Positions 1-6,833 are shown, numbered from the stretch's first letter. The stretch is 13,192 bases of DNA from JBNJEL01 sp051745835 (GCA_051745835.1 JBNJEL010000052.1:1-13192), one strand, 5' to 3'. Program-made: numbers and translations. Notes: generated by a model from the sequence alone, not told the origin.

Positions 1-338
1 ATCTTACCCCGAAAGATATCAACAATCTGCATAATCTCAGATCGATCCTCCGATTTAGCATTAACCTTAATTAAAGCTAAATCTCTATCAATCGAAGCAT
101 CATTAGTAATATCACTAACTTTATAGACATCGATTAACTTATTTAACTGTTTAGTTAGCTGATCTAAAACATGATCGCTACCTGCTACAACTAAAGTAAT
201 CCGCGAAACTTCTGGATCCTCTGTAGTTCCTACTGATAGGCTCTCAATATTAAAACCGCGCCTACTAAATAAACTAGCAATTCTAGCTAATACTCCTGAC
301 TTATTAGCCACCAATACAGCAACAGTATGTCTCTTCAT
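1..338 (-). CDS. ilvN: Acetolactate synthase small (regulatory) subunit, 3' end cut by window edge
   Basis: Regulatory subunit of acetohydroxyacid synthase. In this family it binds the catalytic subunit, raises its activity and carries valine feedback inhibition. The reading frame starts with ATG at 338-336 and stays open to the left edge, giving 112 complete codons of the usual 160-170. The N-terminal ACT domain is clear: residues 8-40 read VLVANKSGVLARIASLF followed by SRRGFNIESLSVG, the hallmark of IlvN. The next stretch (about 45-75) completes the ACT fold, and the C-terminal domain is mostly outside the window. The start overlaps the ilvB stop by one base (TAATG), which suggests translational coupling and one operon. 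A purine-rich ribosome site (AGGAG) lies upstream inside ilvB. The family call is very secure; only the truncated end is unknown. Confidence 0.95.
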   Translation of the reverse strand, partial: MKRHTVAVLVANKSGVLARIASLFSRRGFNIESLSVGTTEDPEVSRITLVVAGSDHVLDQLTKQLNKLIDVYKVSDITNDASIDRDLALIKVNAKSEDRSEIMQIVDIFRGK

Positions 339-2086
339 TAGCTATCATCTCCTACTAACATTTTATCAATCTTTCCTCCAGCAGGAACCATCGGAAATAC
401 GTTCTCTTCCCGTTCAATCAAGAAATCTAACACTACCGGCTTAGGACTGGCAATCGCTTTCTTCAAAGCAGGTTTTACTTCCTCAGCTTTAGTAACTCTA
501 ATTCCTTCTGCTTCAAAAGATTCAGCTAACTTCACAAAGTCAGGTATCATCTCCGGACAGCCCTCTTGAGGTCCATCATGCGGTCCGGTACAATCATTTG
601 GACACTCTTTACGCCGTCTTAAACAGGTTGAAGAGTAGCGTCGGTCATTAAACATCTCCTGCCACTGTCGCACCATTCCTAAATAACTATTATTAAGAAT
701 AACTACATTAACCGGTAATTCATACTGCACTGCTGTTGCTAACTCCTGTAGATTCATCTGAAAACTACCGTCACCAGCAATACAGAAAACATCAGTCTCT
801 GGATTACCGCTCTGCACTCCTAAACAAGCCGGAAAACCATAACCCATTGTTCCTAAACCGCCAGAAGAGATGAAAGTTCGCGGTTGACTATATTTATAGT
901 ACTGAGCAGACCACATCTGATGCTGACCAACCTCAGTAGTAATGATTGTATCATCAGCAGTTAATTGGTCAATCTGCTCAATAATATACTTAGCTGTCAA
1001 CTTATCTCCACTCTCTTGGCGATTCATAATTGAGTTAGCTTTCCACTCATCAATCTGTTGACACCACTCTGAATGCTGATTCTCTTCTACCTGCTGGTTT
1101 AGCTCACTTAAGACACACTTAACATCACCAACAATTGGAATATCTACTATCACCCGCTTCGAAACTTCCGCTGGGTCAATATCAATATGGATAATCTCAG
1201 CCTGAGCAGCAAACTCCTCTAGCTTACCAGTTACTCGATCATCAAATCTAGCTCCTACTGCAATCAACAGATCAGCATTAGAGACAGCATAATTAGCATA
1301 CTCCGTACCATGCATCCCTAACATCTCTAAAGATAGTCGATCTCGTTCAGGATAACTTCCTAGTCCCGTTAAAGTAGTTGTAACCGGTATTTCAGCTTTA
1401 CGAGCTAACTCTCTTAACTCTTCACTACCATCACTAGCAATAACTCCTCCGCCAGCGTAGATGACAGGCTGTTGAGCTTGATTTATCTTAGCTGCTGCTT
1501 TCCTAATCTGCATCTCATGTCCCTTATAAGTTGGAGCATAGCCAGGTAAGTCAACCTCCGTTGGATACTCAAACTCCATCATCTCTTGTTGAATATCCTT
1601 TGGAATATCGACTAAAACCGGTCCTGGACGACCCGTAGTAGCAATATGAAAAGCCTCCTTAATAATTCGCGGCAGATCTTCAATCGATTGAACTAAATAA
1701 TTATGCTTAGTCATCGGAACAGTACTTCCGGTAATATCAGCCTCTTGAAAAGCATCAGTACCTAACATTGAAGTAGCTACCTGTCCAGTAAATGCTACTA
1801 ACGGTACAGAATCCATATAAGCTGTAGCTAAACCGGTTACTAAATTAGTTGCTCCCGGTCCGGAAGTTGCAATACAGACTCCCGGTCGTCCCGTGCTTCT
1901 AGCATAGCCGTCTGCCGCATGAGCTGCTCCTTGTTCATGTCGATGAAGAACATGATCTATATCCGCTTCATATAAGACATCATAAATGGGAATTACAGCT
2001 CCGCCTGGTATACCAAATATCTTCTCAACTCCTTCTTCTTGCAATGACTTAACAAATATCTCTGCTCCACTATATTCCCTACTCAT
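338..2086 (-). CDS. ilvB: Acetolactate synthase large (catalytic) subunit with a four-cysteine insertion
   Basis: ThDP-dependent enzyme of 582 residues that condenses two pyruvates to acetolactate (valine, leucine) or pyruvate with 2-ketobutyrate to acetohydroxybutyrate (isoleucine). Domains in order: N-terminal ThDP pyrimidine domain (about 1-170) with catalytic Glu51 in HRHEQGAAHAADGYAR; central FAD-binding-type domain (about 190-330); C-terminal ThDP pyrophosphate domain (about 370-550) with GDG at 438-440 and NN at 465-466. The MVRQWQE segment with Trp475 belongs to the substrate-channel mobile loop. Directly after it the normal YSST-to-PDFVKLAES junction is interrupted by about 26 extra residues with Cys488, Cys495, Cys499 and Cys510. 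Start: ATG at 2086, preceded by AAGGGGTGAG. It is followed by ilvN with a one-base overlap. Expression is expected to be controlled by the upstream T-box leader and a second terminator. The enzyme call is certain; the role of the insertion is unknown. Confidence 0.97.
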   Translation of the reverse strand: MSREYSGAEIFVKSLQEEGVEKIFGIPGGAVIPIYDVLYEADIDHVLHRHEQGAAHAADGYARSTGRPGVCIATSGPGATNLVTGLATAYMDSVPLVAFTGQVATSMLGTDAFQEADITGSTVPMTKHNYLVQSIEDLPRIIKEAFHIATTGRPGPVLVDIPKDIQQEMMEFEYPTEVDLPGYAPTYKGHEMQIRKAAAKINQAQQPVIYAGGGVIASDGSEELRELARKAEIPVTTTLTGLGSYPERDRLSLEMLGMHGTEYANYAVSNADLLIAVGARFDDRVTGKLEEFAAQAEIIHIDIDPAEVSKRVIVDIPIVGDVKCVLSELNQQVEENQHSEWCQQIDEWKANSIMNRQESGDKLTAKYIIEQIDQLTADDTIITTEVGQHQMWSAQYYKYSQPRTFISSGGLGTMGYGFPACLGVQSGNPETDVFCIAGDGSFQMNLQELATAVQYELPVNVVILNNSYLGMVRQWQEMFNDRRYSSTCLRRRKECPNDCTGPHDGPQEGCPEMIPDFVKLAESFEAEGIRVTKAEEVKPALKKAIASPKPVVLDFLIEREENVFPMVPAGGKIDKMLVGDDS

Positions 2087-2144
2087 ATTCTCACCCCTTT
2101 TTACTCTTTCTAACTACATCTCTAACCACCACGTCTGCTATATA

Positions 2145-2181
2145 GAAAAAACTCTGGATCTAATGTAGTTAGTCCAGAGTT
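2145..2181 (-). terminator. Second intrinsic terminator, between the T-box terminator and ilvB
   Basis: Read on the minus strand, AACTCTGGA (2181-2173) pairs perfectly with TCCAGAGTT (2158-2150). CTAA and TTAG inside extend the stem by four pairs around a five-base loop, with one bulged A. A run of T follows (2151-2146). It stands about 60 bases upstream of the ilvB start and about 165 bases downstream of the T-box terminator, in the direction of ilvB transcription. I see no good promoter between the two terminators, so it should act on the T-box transcript. Confidence 0.75.
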
Positions 2182-2344
2182 ATAACATTCAATAATTAAC
2201 AATTATAAGCAATTAAATTTATATATTCGTCTCCCACTGCTAATAATCATTAATAATATTAACTTCTACTCTGCTAACTACTAATTTTTAATCTATTCTT
2301 AACTACTGATTCGAATTTTCATCAACTACTCATACTAAATAATT
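2182..2344 (-). other. Leader spacer between the two terminators, with three spaced AGTAGTT repeats
   Basis: This stretch holds no convincing gene. On the minus strand it contains AGTAGTT at 2330-2324, 2307-2301 and 2282-2276, that is three copies 23 and 25 bases apart. A 15-codon ATG frame starts within it but has no ribosome site and no run of branched-chain codons, so I do not call a leader peptide. The copy at 2281-2274 (GTAGTTAG) is complementary to CTAACTAC in the inner part of the downstream terminator hairpin. Confidence 0.35.
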
Positions 2345-2396
2345 AAAAAAACCTCTCACCCAAACTAATGTTAACCATTAATCGGGATGAGAGGTT
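2345..2396 (-). terminator. T-box-controlled intrinsic terminator ahead of ilvB
   Basis: Minus-strand arm AACCTCTCATCCC (2396-2384) pairs with GGGTGAGAGGTT (2361-2350), with one bulged T, followed by a run of T (2351-2345). The 5' arm is also the segment that pairs in the alternative antiterminator with the T-box motif just upstream, as in standard T-box expression platforms. Confidence 0.9.
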
Positions 2397-2840
2397 GTAC
2401 TCCTCGCATGTTACCACCCAAGTCTGCTATTACCTCACGATAATAGCCTCAGTAAGTACTCACATACCGTTATAGTATGCTCCATACTCCAGTACTTGAT
2501 AACGGATACTACCCGGCACAACCTACTCAGAATTACTTTTCAATCTGCAGCTCCAGGGAGACTTCACTACTCAATTCTACCACTGGCTTCCACCACACCC
2601 AGCTCGCTTAAGATAAAATTAAAGCAACTACTTAACCCCTTCATCACCTTTTTAGCGTATTACGTCAATCTATTAAGATTTTATTAGCTACTCTACTATT
2701 TTAACTACTTTTCAGTCTGCAATTCTAGGGTGAGAGAAATAACAGATTAGATACTGGTTTTCAGCTACCCCAGCTCTCTACTATCCAATCAATTACTTCA
2801 GCCCCTATCATTATCTTTATTCTCGCTATTAAATTATTTA
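2345..2840 (-). ncRNA. T-box leader of ilvBN with two tandem Stem I domains and one expression platform
   Basis: T-box leaders sense uncharged tRNA: the anticodon pairs with a specifier codon in Stem I and the tRNA CCA end stabilizes an antiterminator. The core motif TTGGGTGGTAACATGCG is at 2421-2405, followed by the terminator. A Stem III-like hairpin (CCGTTAT with ATAACGG) precedes it. Upstream there are two separate Stem I units. Unit 1 (about 2820-2705) has AGAGAGCTGGGG, a loop ending GAAAACCAG, an 8-bp helix (GATTGGAT with ATCTAATC) and a basal TAGGG/CCCTA helix; its specifier reads CTC (Leu) at 2734-2732, followed by A. Unit 2 (about 2650-2525) has GCGAGCTGGGTG, GGAAGCCAG, a 12-bp helix with four G-U pairs and AGGG/CCCT; its specifier is GTC (Val, 2562-2560) or CTC (Leu, 2560-2558) depending on alignment. 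No T-box motif lies between the units. The T-box identity is certain; specifier codons were read by hand-folding. Confidence 0.88.
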
Positions 2841-2846
2841 TTAAAC

Positions 2847-2875
2847 AGTATATGTCACTTTTTAAGCTTTGTCAA
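2847..2875 (-). promoter_or_regulatory. Sigma-A-type promoter of the ilvB T-box transcript
   Basis: On the minus strand TTGACA (2875-2870) is separated by 17 bases from TATACT (2852-2847). Initiation is predicted near 2840, about 20 bases before the first Stem I unit. It lies only 65 bases after the ilvD stop, so ilvBN can be expressed independently of ilvD. Confidence 0.85.
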
Positions 2876-2939
2876 GCATTTAATCGACAATTCTAAAATA
2901 ATAATTTCACTAATCTCTAACTTAATCTAACTACCAACC

Positions 2940-4598
2940 TTATTCAAATACAGCTCCGGTGCTAGCTGAACTAACTAACTTAGCATAACGAGATAGATAA
3001 CCACTCTTAACCTTAGGTTCAGGCTGCGACCACTCTGCTAACCTTTCTTCTAACTCTTCATCGCTTAACTGCACATTTAGCTTACGATTAGGAATATCGA
3101 TCTCAATAATATCGCCCTCTTCTACTACGGCAATTGGCCCGCTTTCCATTGCTTCCGGAGAGACATGACCAATTGAAGCACCGCGTGTAGCACCAGAGAA
3201 ACGTCCATCAGTAATTAAAGCTACCTCTTTATCTAATCCTACTCCTGCTACTGCAGAAGTTGGCGTTAACATCTCTCTCATACCCGGACCACCTTTAGGC
3301 CCTTCATACTTAATTACAACTACATCACCCGATACAATCTCACCATCATGAATTGCCTCTACTGCTTCCTCTTCTGAAGTGAAGATTCTAGCTGGTCCCT
3401 CATGAACTAACATCTCATCAGCTACCGCTGCCTGCTTAACTACTGCTCCATCAGGCGCTAAATTACCGCTTAATACTGCTAAACCGCCCGTCTTATGATA
3501 AGCTGTAGAGAAATCACGAATTACATCTTCATCTAATACTTCAACGTGAGCTAAATTATCCTTAATCTTCTGACCAGTAACTGTCATTAACTCTTCATTT
3601 AATATATTCTCTTCACTTAACACCTTCATTACAGCCGGAATACCGCCCGCTTCATTTAAATCTTCAATATGATATTTACCAGCTGGACTTAGACTACAAA
3701 GATGTGGTACCTGATCACTGATCTCATTAATCAGCTCTAAATCAAGCTCAATACCTGCTTCATGTGCTATGGCCGGCAGATGTAAAGCAGTATTAGTTGA
3801 ACAACCTAATGCCATATCAACAGCTAAAGCATTTCTAAATGACTCCTCAGTTAAGATATCTAATGGCTTAATATCACGCTCAAACATCTCCATTACCTGC
3901 ATACCGGCTCGTTTAGCTAACCTTCTGCGGTCAGCATAAACAGCAGGAATAGTTCCGTTACCAGGTAGTCCTAAGCCTAAAACTTCCGTTAAACAGTTCA
4001 TCGAATTAGCTGTAAACATACCTGAACAGGAACCACAGCTTGGACAAGCCTTATTCTCTACTTCTAATAATTCATCTTCAGTTAAGTTACCGCTCTGTAC
4101 AGCTGCTACACTTTCAAAAACCGTCTTTAAATCTATCTTCTCTCCTTGATGCTTACCGGCTAACATAGCTCCGCCGCTAACAACAACAGTTGGAATATTA
4201 ACTCTAGCTGCTGCCATCAACATCCCAGGTACTATCTTATCACAGTTAGGAATCAAGACTAATGCATCAAAGGCATGTGCCTGTGCCATAATCTCAATTG
4301 AATCAGCAATCACTTCCCGACTAGCTAATGAGTAATGCATCCCTTGATGACCCATAGCAATTCCATCACAGACTCCGATTCCGCCAAACTCAACCGGAGT
4401 ACCGCCTTCCATTCTAACTCCAGTTTTAACCGCTTCTGTAATCTGATCTAAATGTTCATGCCCTGGAATTACTTCATTTTGCGCATTAGCTATTCCAATA
4501 ACCGGCTGACTTATCTCTTTATCGGTATAGCCCATAGCCTTAAATAGTGAACGATGGGGAGCTTTATTAACTCCTTTAGTTGTCCGATCACTTCTCAT
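2940..4598 (-). CDS. ilvD: Dihydroxy-acid dehydratase
   Basis: Iron-sulfur lyase of 552 residues that dehydrates 2,3-dihydroxy-isovalerate and 2,3-dihydroxy-3-methylvalerate to the 2-keto acids, the step before the final transamination in valine and isoleucine synthesis. Seen: N-terminal MRSDRTTKGVNKAPHRSL; VCDGIAMGHQGM around 76-87; PNCDK with Cys119 and the Asp120-Lys121 metal-site pair; CPSCGSCSGMFTANSMN with Cys185, Cys188 and Cys191; and GRFSGATRGASIGHVSPEA near the C-terminus, holding the catalytic serine loop. Length is normal. A longer frame begins at TTG 4613, but it would translate the AGGAGG ribosome site at 4610-4605, which sits six bases before ATG 4598, so ATG 4598 is the start. 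The gene has its own promoter and no T-box of its own. No terminator is visible after the stop, so some read-through into the ilvB leader is possible. Confidence 0.97.
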   Translation of the reverse strand: MRSDRTTKGVNKAPHRSLFKAMGYTDKEISQPVIGIANAQNEVIPGHEHLDQITEAVKTGVRMEGGTPVEFGGIGVCDGIAMGHQGMHYSLASREVIADSIEIMAQAHAFDALVLIPNCDKIVPGMLMAAARVNIPTVVVSGGAMLAGKHQGEKIDLKTVFESVAAVQSGNLTEDELLEVENKACPSCGSCSGMFTANSMNCLTEVLGLGLPGNGTIPAVYADRRRLAKRAGMQVMEMFERDIKPLDILTEESFRNALAVDMALGCSTNTALHLPAIAHEAGIELDLELINEISDQVPHLCSLSPAGKYHIEDLNEAGGIPAVMKVLSEENILNEELMTVTGQKIKDNLAHVEVLDEDVIRDFSTAYHKTGGLAVLSGNLAPDGAVVKQAAVADEMLVHEGPARIFTSEEEAVEAIHDGEIVSGDVVVIKYEGPKGGPGMREMLTPTSAVAGVGLDKEVALITDGRFSGATRGASIGHVSPEAMESGPIAVVEEGDIIEIDIPNRKLNVQLSDEELEERLAEWSQPEPKVKSGYLSRYAKLVSSASTGAVFE

Positions 4599-4604
4599 AT
4601 TCTT

Positions 4605-4610
4605 CCTCCT
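4605..4610 (-). promoter_or_regulatory. Ribosome binding site that fixes the ilvD start at 4598
   Basis: AGGAGG lies six bases upstream of ATG 4598-4596. It argues against the in-frame TTG at 4613-4611, which would place the site inside the coding region. Confidence 0.85.
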
Positions 4611-4664
4611 CAACTACAAATTTTAATCATTGCTTAACTACTAACTACACTATAATTGTTAATA

Positions 4665-4693
4665 ATTATAACATACTGTACCTCTTTATACAA
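4665..4693 (-). promoter_or_regulatory. Probable promoter of ilvD, overlapped by an inverted repeat
   Basis: Minus-strand TTGTAT (4693-4688), a 17-base spacer and TATAAT (4670-4665), giving a leader of about 60 bases. TGTTA (4657-4661) and TAACA (4669-4673) form an inverted repeat that covers the -10 box and could be an operator. The rest of the 4614-4798 gap shows no T-box, terminator or gene. I could not identify a convincing promoter for the divergent plus-strand gene. Confidence 0.7.
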
Positions 4694-4798
4694 GATAGAG
4701 TCCGTGAGGTTAATTTCAAGTTTTTTACAATTATTTGCAGGAGAATACTCCACTAATTAGGAAATAAGTAGTAAACGAATGTGAGGTGAAAAGCTAGC

Positions 4799-5539
4799 AT
4801 GAATCAATCACTCAGTAAATTAAAAAAGTTAATCAATCAAAAAGATCTAACTTATAACTGGCAGAATTGCGAACTACTTAAACTACAGTTAATCTGGTAC
4901 GTAAGTTTGATTAGCTTAGTAATTATCAAACAGTATACTTTCTCCCAAACGACTCCACTAAATTCTATCTTTAGCTATCTATTTAATCTACCAATCAAAT
5001 TATTAGTAATTGCTTACTTAATCTATCTATTGCTCTTTACTAAGAACTTCTCCTTAGCAGAAGTAGGACTGACTACCAATAATTATCTGGCTGAACTCAA
5101 TTTAGGTCTTAAGCTCAGCCTACCGCTGCCCATCTTGAATATCATATTAATTAATTTACAACATCAACAGCTAGATTTTAATCAACTCTTTACTCCACTA
5201 ATTAAGATTACATCATTTAATCAATTAATTAGTAGCTTCTTCTACTTTACAGTATTAACTTTATTTACGCTCATCCCCGCCCTAGCCGAAGAATTATTCT
5301 ACCGCGGGATTATCTATAACTTCTTTAAAGAACGACTAGGGCTGTTAGGTGGCGCTTTAATTAGCAGTTTTTATTACTCTTTAGCTACTTTAGAACTTAG
5401 TTTTGGATTCTTATTTAGTAACTTTTTAGCAGGAATTATCTCCATCTATCTCTATGAAAGAAATAGTAATATCTTCTCTGCTGTTATCTGGCAGAGCTTC
5501 TACCAAACAACCCTTATTTTATACATCGTTGGCTTCTAA
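4799..5539 (+). CDS. CPBP-family (CAAX protease-like) membrane protein lacking the conserved histidines
   Basis: Membrane protein of 246 residues, the only plus-strand gene here. Hydrophobic segments lie at about 28-47, 57-81, 99-120, 143-163, 183-218 and 225-246. The family's first motif is intact: EELFYRG with Glu164, Glu165 and Arg169, in the context LAEELFYRGIIYNFF. The second motif, normally FGLAH, reads YSLAT with Thr197 in place of His. The third, normally HxxxN, reads Gln232-SFY-Gln236. CPBP members are intramembrane glutamic proteases, some linked to bacteriocin self-immunity, and the His residues are part of the catalytic site. This copy may therefore be non-proteolytic or work differently. 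Start: ATG after GAGGTGA. Its 3' end overlaps the convergent aminotransferase gene by 26 bp. The family call rests on the EExxxR motif and topology. The substrate is unknown. Confidence 0.8.
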   Translation: MNQSLSKLKKLINQKDLTYNWQNCELLKLQLIWYVSLISLVIIKQYTFSQTTPLNSIFSYLFNLPIKLLVIAYLIYLLLFTKNFSLAEVGLTTNNYLAELNLGLKLSLPLPILNIILINLQHQQLDFNQLFTPLIKITSFNQLISSFFYFTVLTLFTLIPALAEELFYRGIIYNFFKERLGLLGGALISSFYYSLATLELSFGFLFSNFLAGIISIYLYERNSNIFSAVIWQSFYQTTLILYIVGF

Positions 5540-6746
5540 TTGCATGCGACTCTAATTCTTGATCAATTAACCAGCCCAACCGCTTAATTCCTTCCTCAAT
5601 CTCATCAATGTTAGGTTGACTAAAGGAGAGTCTAAATGAGTTCTCTCCGCCGTTATCTATATGGAATGCACTACCGGTCACATAAGCAACATTTTCATCA
5701 ATCGCCTTATAGAGTAATTCCTTACTATTGATACCTTCCGGCAGATCAACCCAGATATAAAAGCCACCTTCCGGCTTAGTCCAACTTACTTCAGCTGGGA
5801 AGTACTTATTTAGTGAATCTAAGATTACATCTCTACGCTGACGATATATCTTCTGTAATTTCTTAATCTGACGGTCAATAATTCCTTCTTCACCACAAGC
5901 AGCAATCAAACGCTGTCCCATCGAATTAGAACAGAGATCTGTCGCCTGCTTAGCTAAAGATAATTTCTGAATGATCTTCTTATCTGCTACTACCCAGCCG
6001 ACTCTTACGCCGGGAATAAATATTTTAGAGAAGGAACCAAGATAGAGCACATGTCCGCTATTATCGAACGCTTTAATCGGTGGCTTTTCGAATCCACTAT
6101 AGCTTAACTTACTATATGGATCATCTTCAATAATTAAGAATCCATACTCTTGAGCTAACTCTACTAACTTCTGACGCCGCTCGGTAGCTAGACTCAATCC
6201 AGTTGGATTATTAAAATCAGCTACTAAGTAAATAAATTTAACCTGCTCATCACGCGCAGATAATTCCTCTAACTTTTCTTCCAATAGATCTAACCGCATT
6301 CCTTTACGATCTACCTTAATTGCTAAGACATCACCGCGATAATTCTTAATTGCTCCTAAACCTCCTACATAACTAGGAGACTCAGTAATTACTTTATCGC
6401 CGGGATCTAAGAAGATCTTACTGACTAGATCTAACCCCTGCTGTGAACCGCTAGTAACTAAGATATTTTCATAATCAACATCGACACCTTTATCCTGCAT
6501 AAACTTAGCAATATACTTTCTTAAACACTCCTGACCTTCTGTCGGACTATACTGTAACATCTCTTCTTCTGCTTCAGTCAATAATCGATCAGTCATCTCT
6601 CTTACTTCTTCGGTCGGTAAACACTCTTTATTTGGAAATCCACCGGCAAACGAGATTACCTCCGGTTTCTCTGTTAACTCAAAGAACTCTCTAATCTCTG
6701 AACTACGCATCTCTTTAGCATTCTCAGACAATAAATTTTCAAACAT
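5514..6746 (-). CDS. PLP-dependent aminotransferase, class I/II (LysN/ARO8-like fold type I)
   Basis: About 410-residue aminotransferase that would move an amino group between an amino acid and a 2-keto acid in the cytoplasm. Seen (numbered from the longer start, ATG 6752): substrate-side motif VISFAGGFP (32-40), SGSQQGLDL (101-109) at the cofactor phosphate, FNNPTG with Asn182, IEDDPY (208-213), Schiff-base Lys243 in GSFSKIFIPGVRVGW, and carboxylate-binding Arg373 in SFRLSFS. This pattern matches the LysN/2-aminoadipate and MocR-like branch, whose members accept many substrates, so the substrate cannot be read from the protein alone. I prefer ATG 6746, nine bases after GGGAG, over ATG 6752, which leaves only three. 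The gene has its own promoter and a T-box whose specifier best reads as alanine. A role in alanine or branched-chain amino acid formation is an inference from that and from the nearby ilv genes. Confidence 0.9.
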   Translation of the reverse strand: MFENLLSENAKEMRSSEIREFFELTEKPEVISFAGGFPNKECLPTEEVREMTDRLLTEAEEEMLQYSPTEGQECLRKYIAKFMQDKGVDVDYENILVTSGSQQGLDLVSKIFLDPGDKVITESPSYVGGLGAIKNYRGDVLAIKVDRKGMRLDLLEEKLEELSARDEQVKFIYLVADFNNPTGLSLATERRQKLVELAQEYGFLIIEDDPYSKLSYSGFEKPPIKAFDNSGHVLYLGSFSKIFIPGVRVGWVVADKKIIQKLSLAKQATDLCSNSMGQRLIAACGEEGIIDRQIKKLQKIYRQRRDVILDSLNKYFPAEVSWTKPEGGFYIWVDLPEGINSKELLYKAIDENVAYVTGSAFHIDNGGENSFRLSFSQPNIDEIEEGIKRLGWLIDQELESHAIRSQRCIK

Positions 6747-6790
6747 GCTCATCTACTCCCTTCTATTTAAAGTATTTATGCCGTCCCAAT

Positions 6791-6833
6791 ATAAAAAGCT
6801 CTCGCCTCCAAATTTCTTTAGAGACGAGAGCTT
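6791..6833 (-). terminator. T-box-controlled intrinsic terminator ahead of the aminotransferase gene
   Basis: Minus-strand arms 6833-6820 (AAGCTCTCGTCTCT) and 6809-6796 (GGAGGCGAGAGCTT) form a 14-bp stem including two G-U pairs around a 10-base loop, followed by T residues (6797-6793). Confidence 0.92.

Noticed and set aside
1986..2168. Plus-strand open frame of 60 codons
   Set aside because: It is antisense to the start of ilvB and its leader, without a ribosome site or recognizable motif.
2191..2254. Possible leader peptide (ATG at 2251, 15 codons) ahead of the second ilvB terminator
   Set aside because: It has no ribosome site and no cluster of Leu, Val or Ile codons, so classical leader-peptide attenuation is not supported.
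2496..2687. Plus-strand open frame of 63 codons
   Set aside because: It runs antisense through the tandem T-box leader, has no ribosome site, and its composition reflects the RNA structure, not a protein.
4599..4613. TTG 4613 as the ilvD start
   Set aside because: The frame would translate the AGGAGG ribosome site. The ATG six bases after it matches the family N-terminus.
4739..4760. Short inverted repeat GGAG-AATA-CTCC and nearby TTGCAG as promoter or operator of the CPBP gene
   Set aside because: The arms are only four bases and no -10 box at proper spacing follows, so it cannot be supported.
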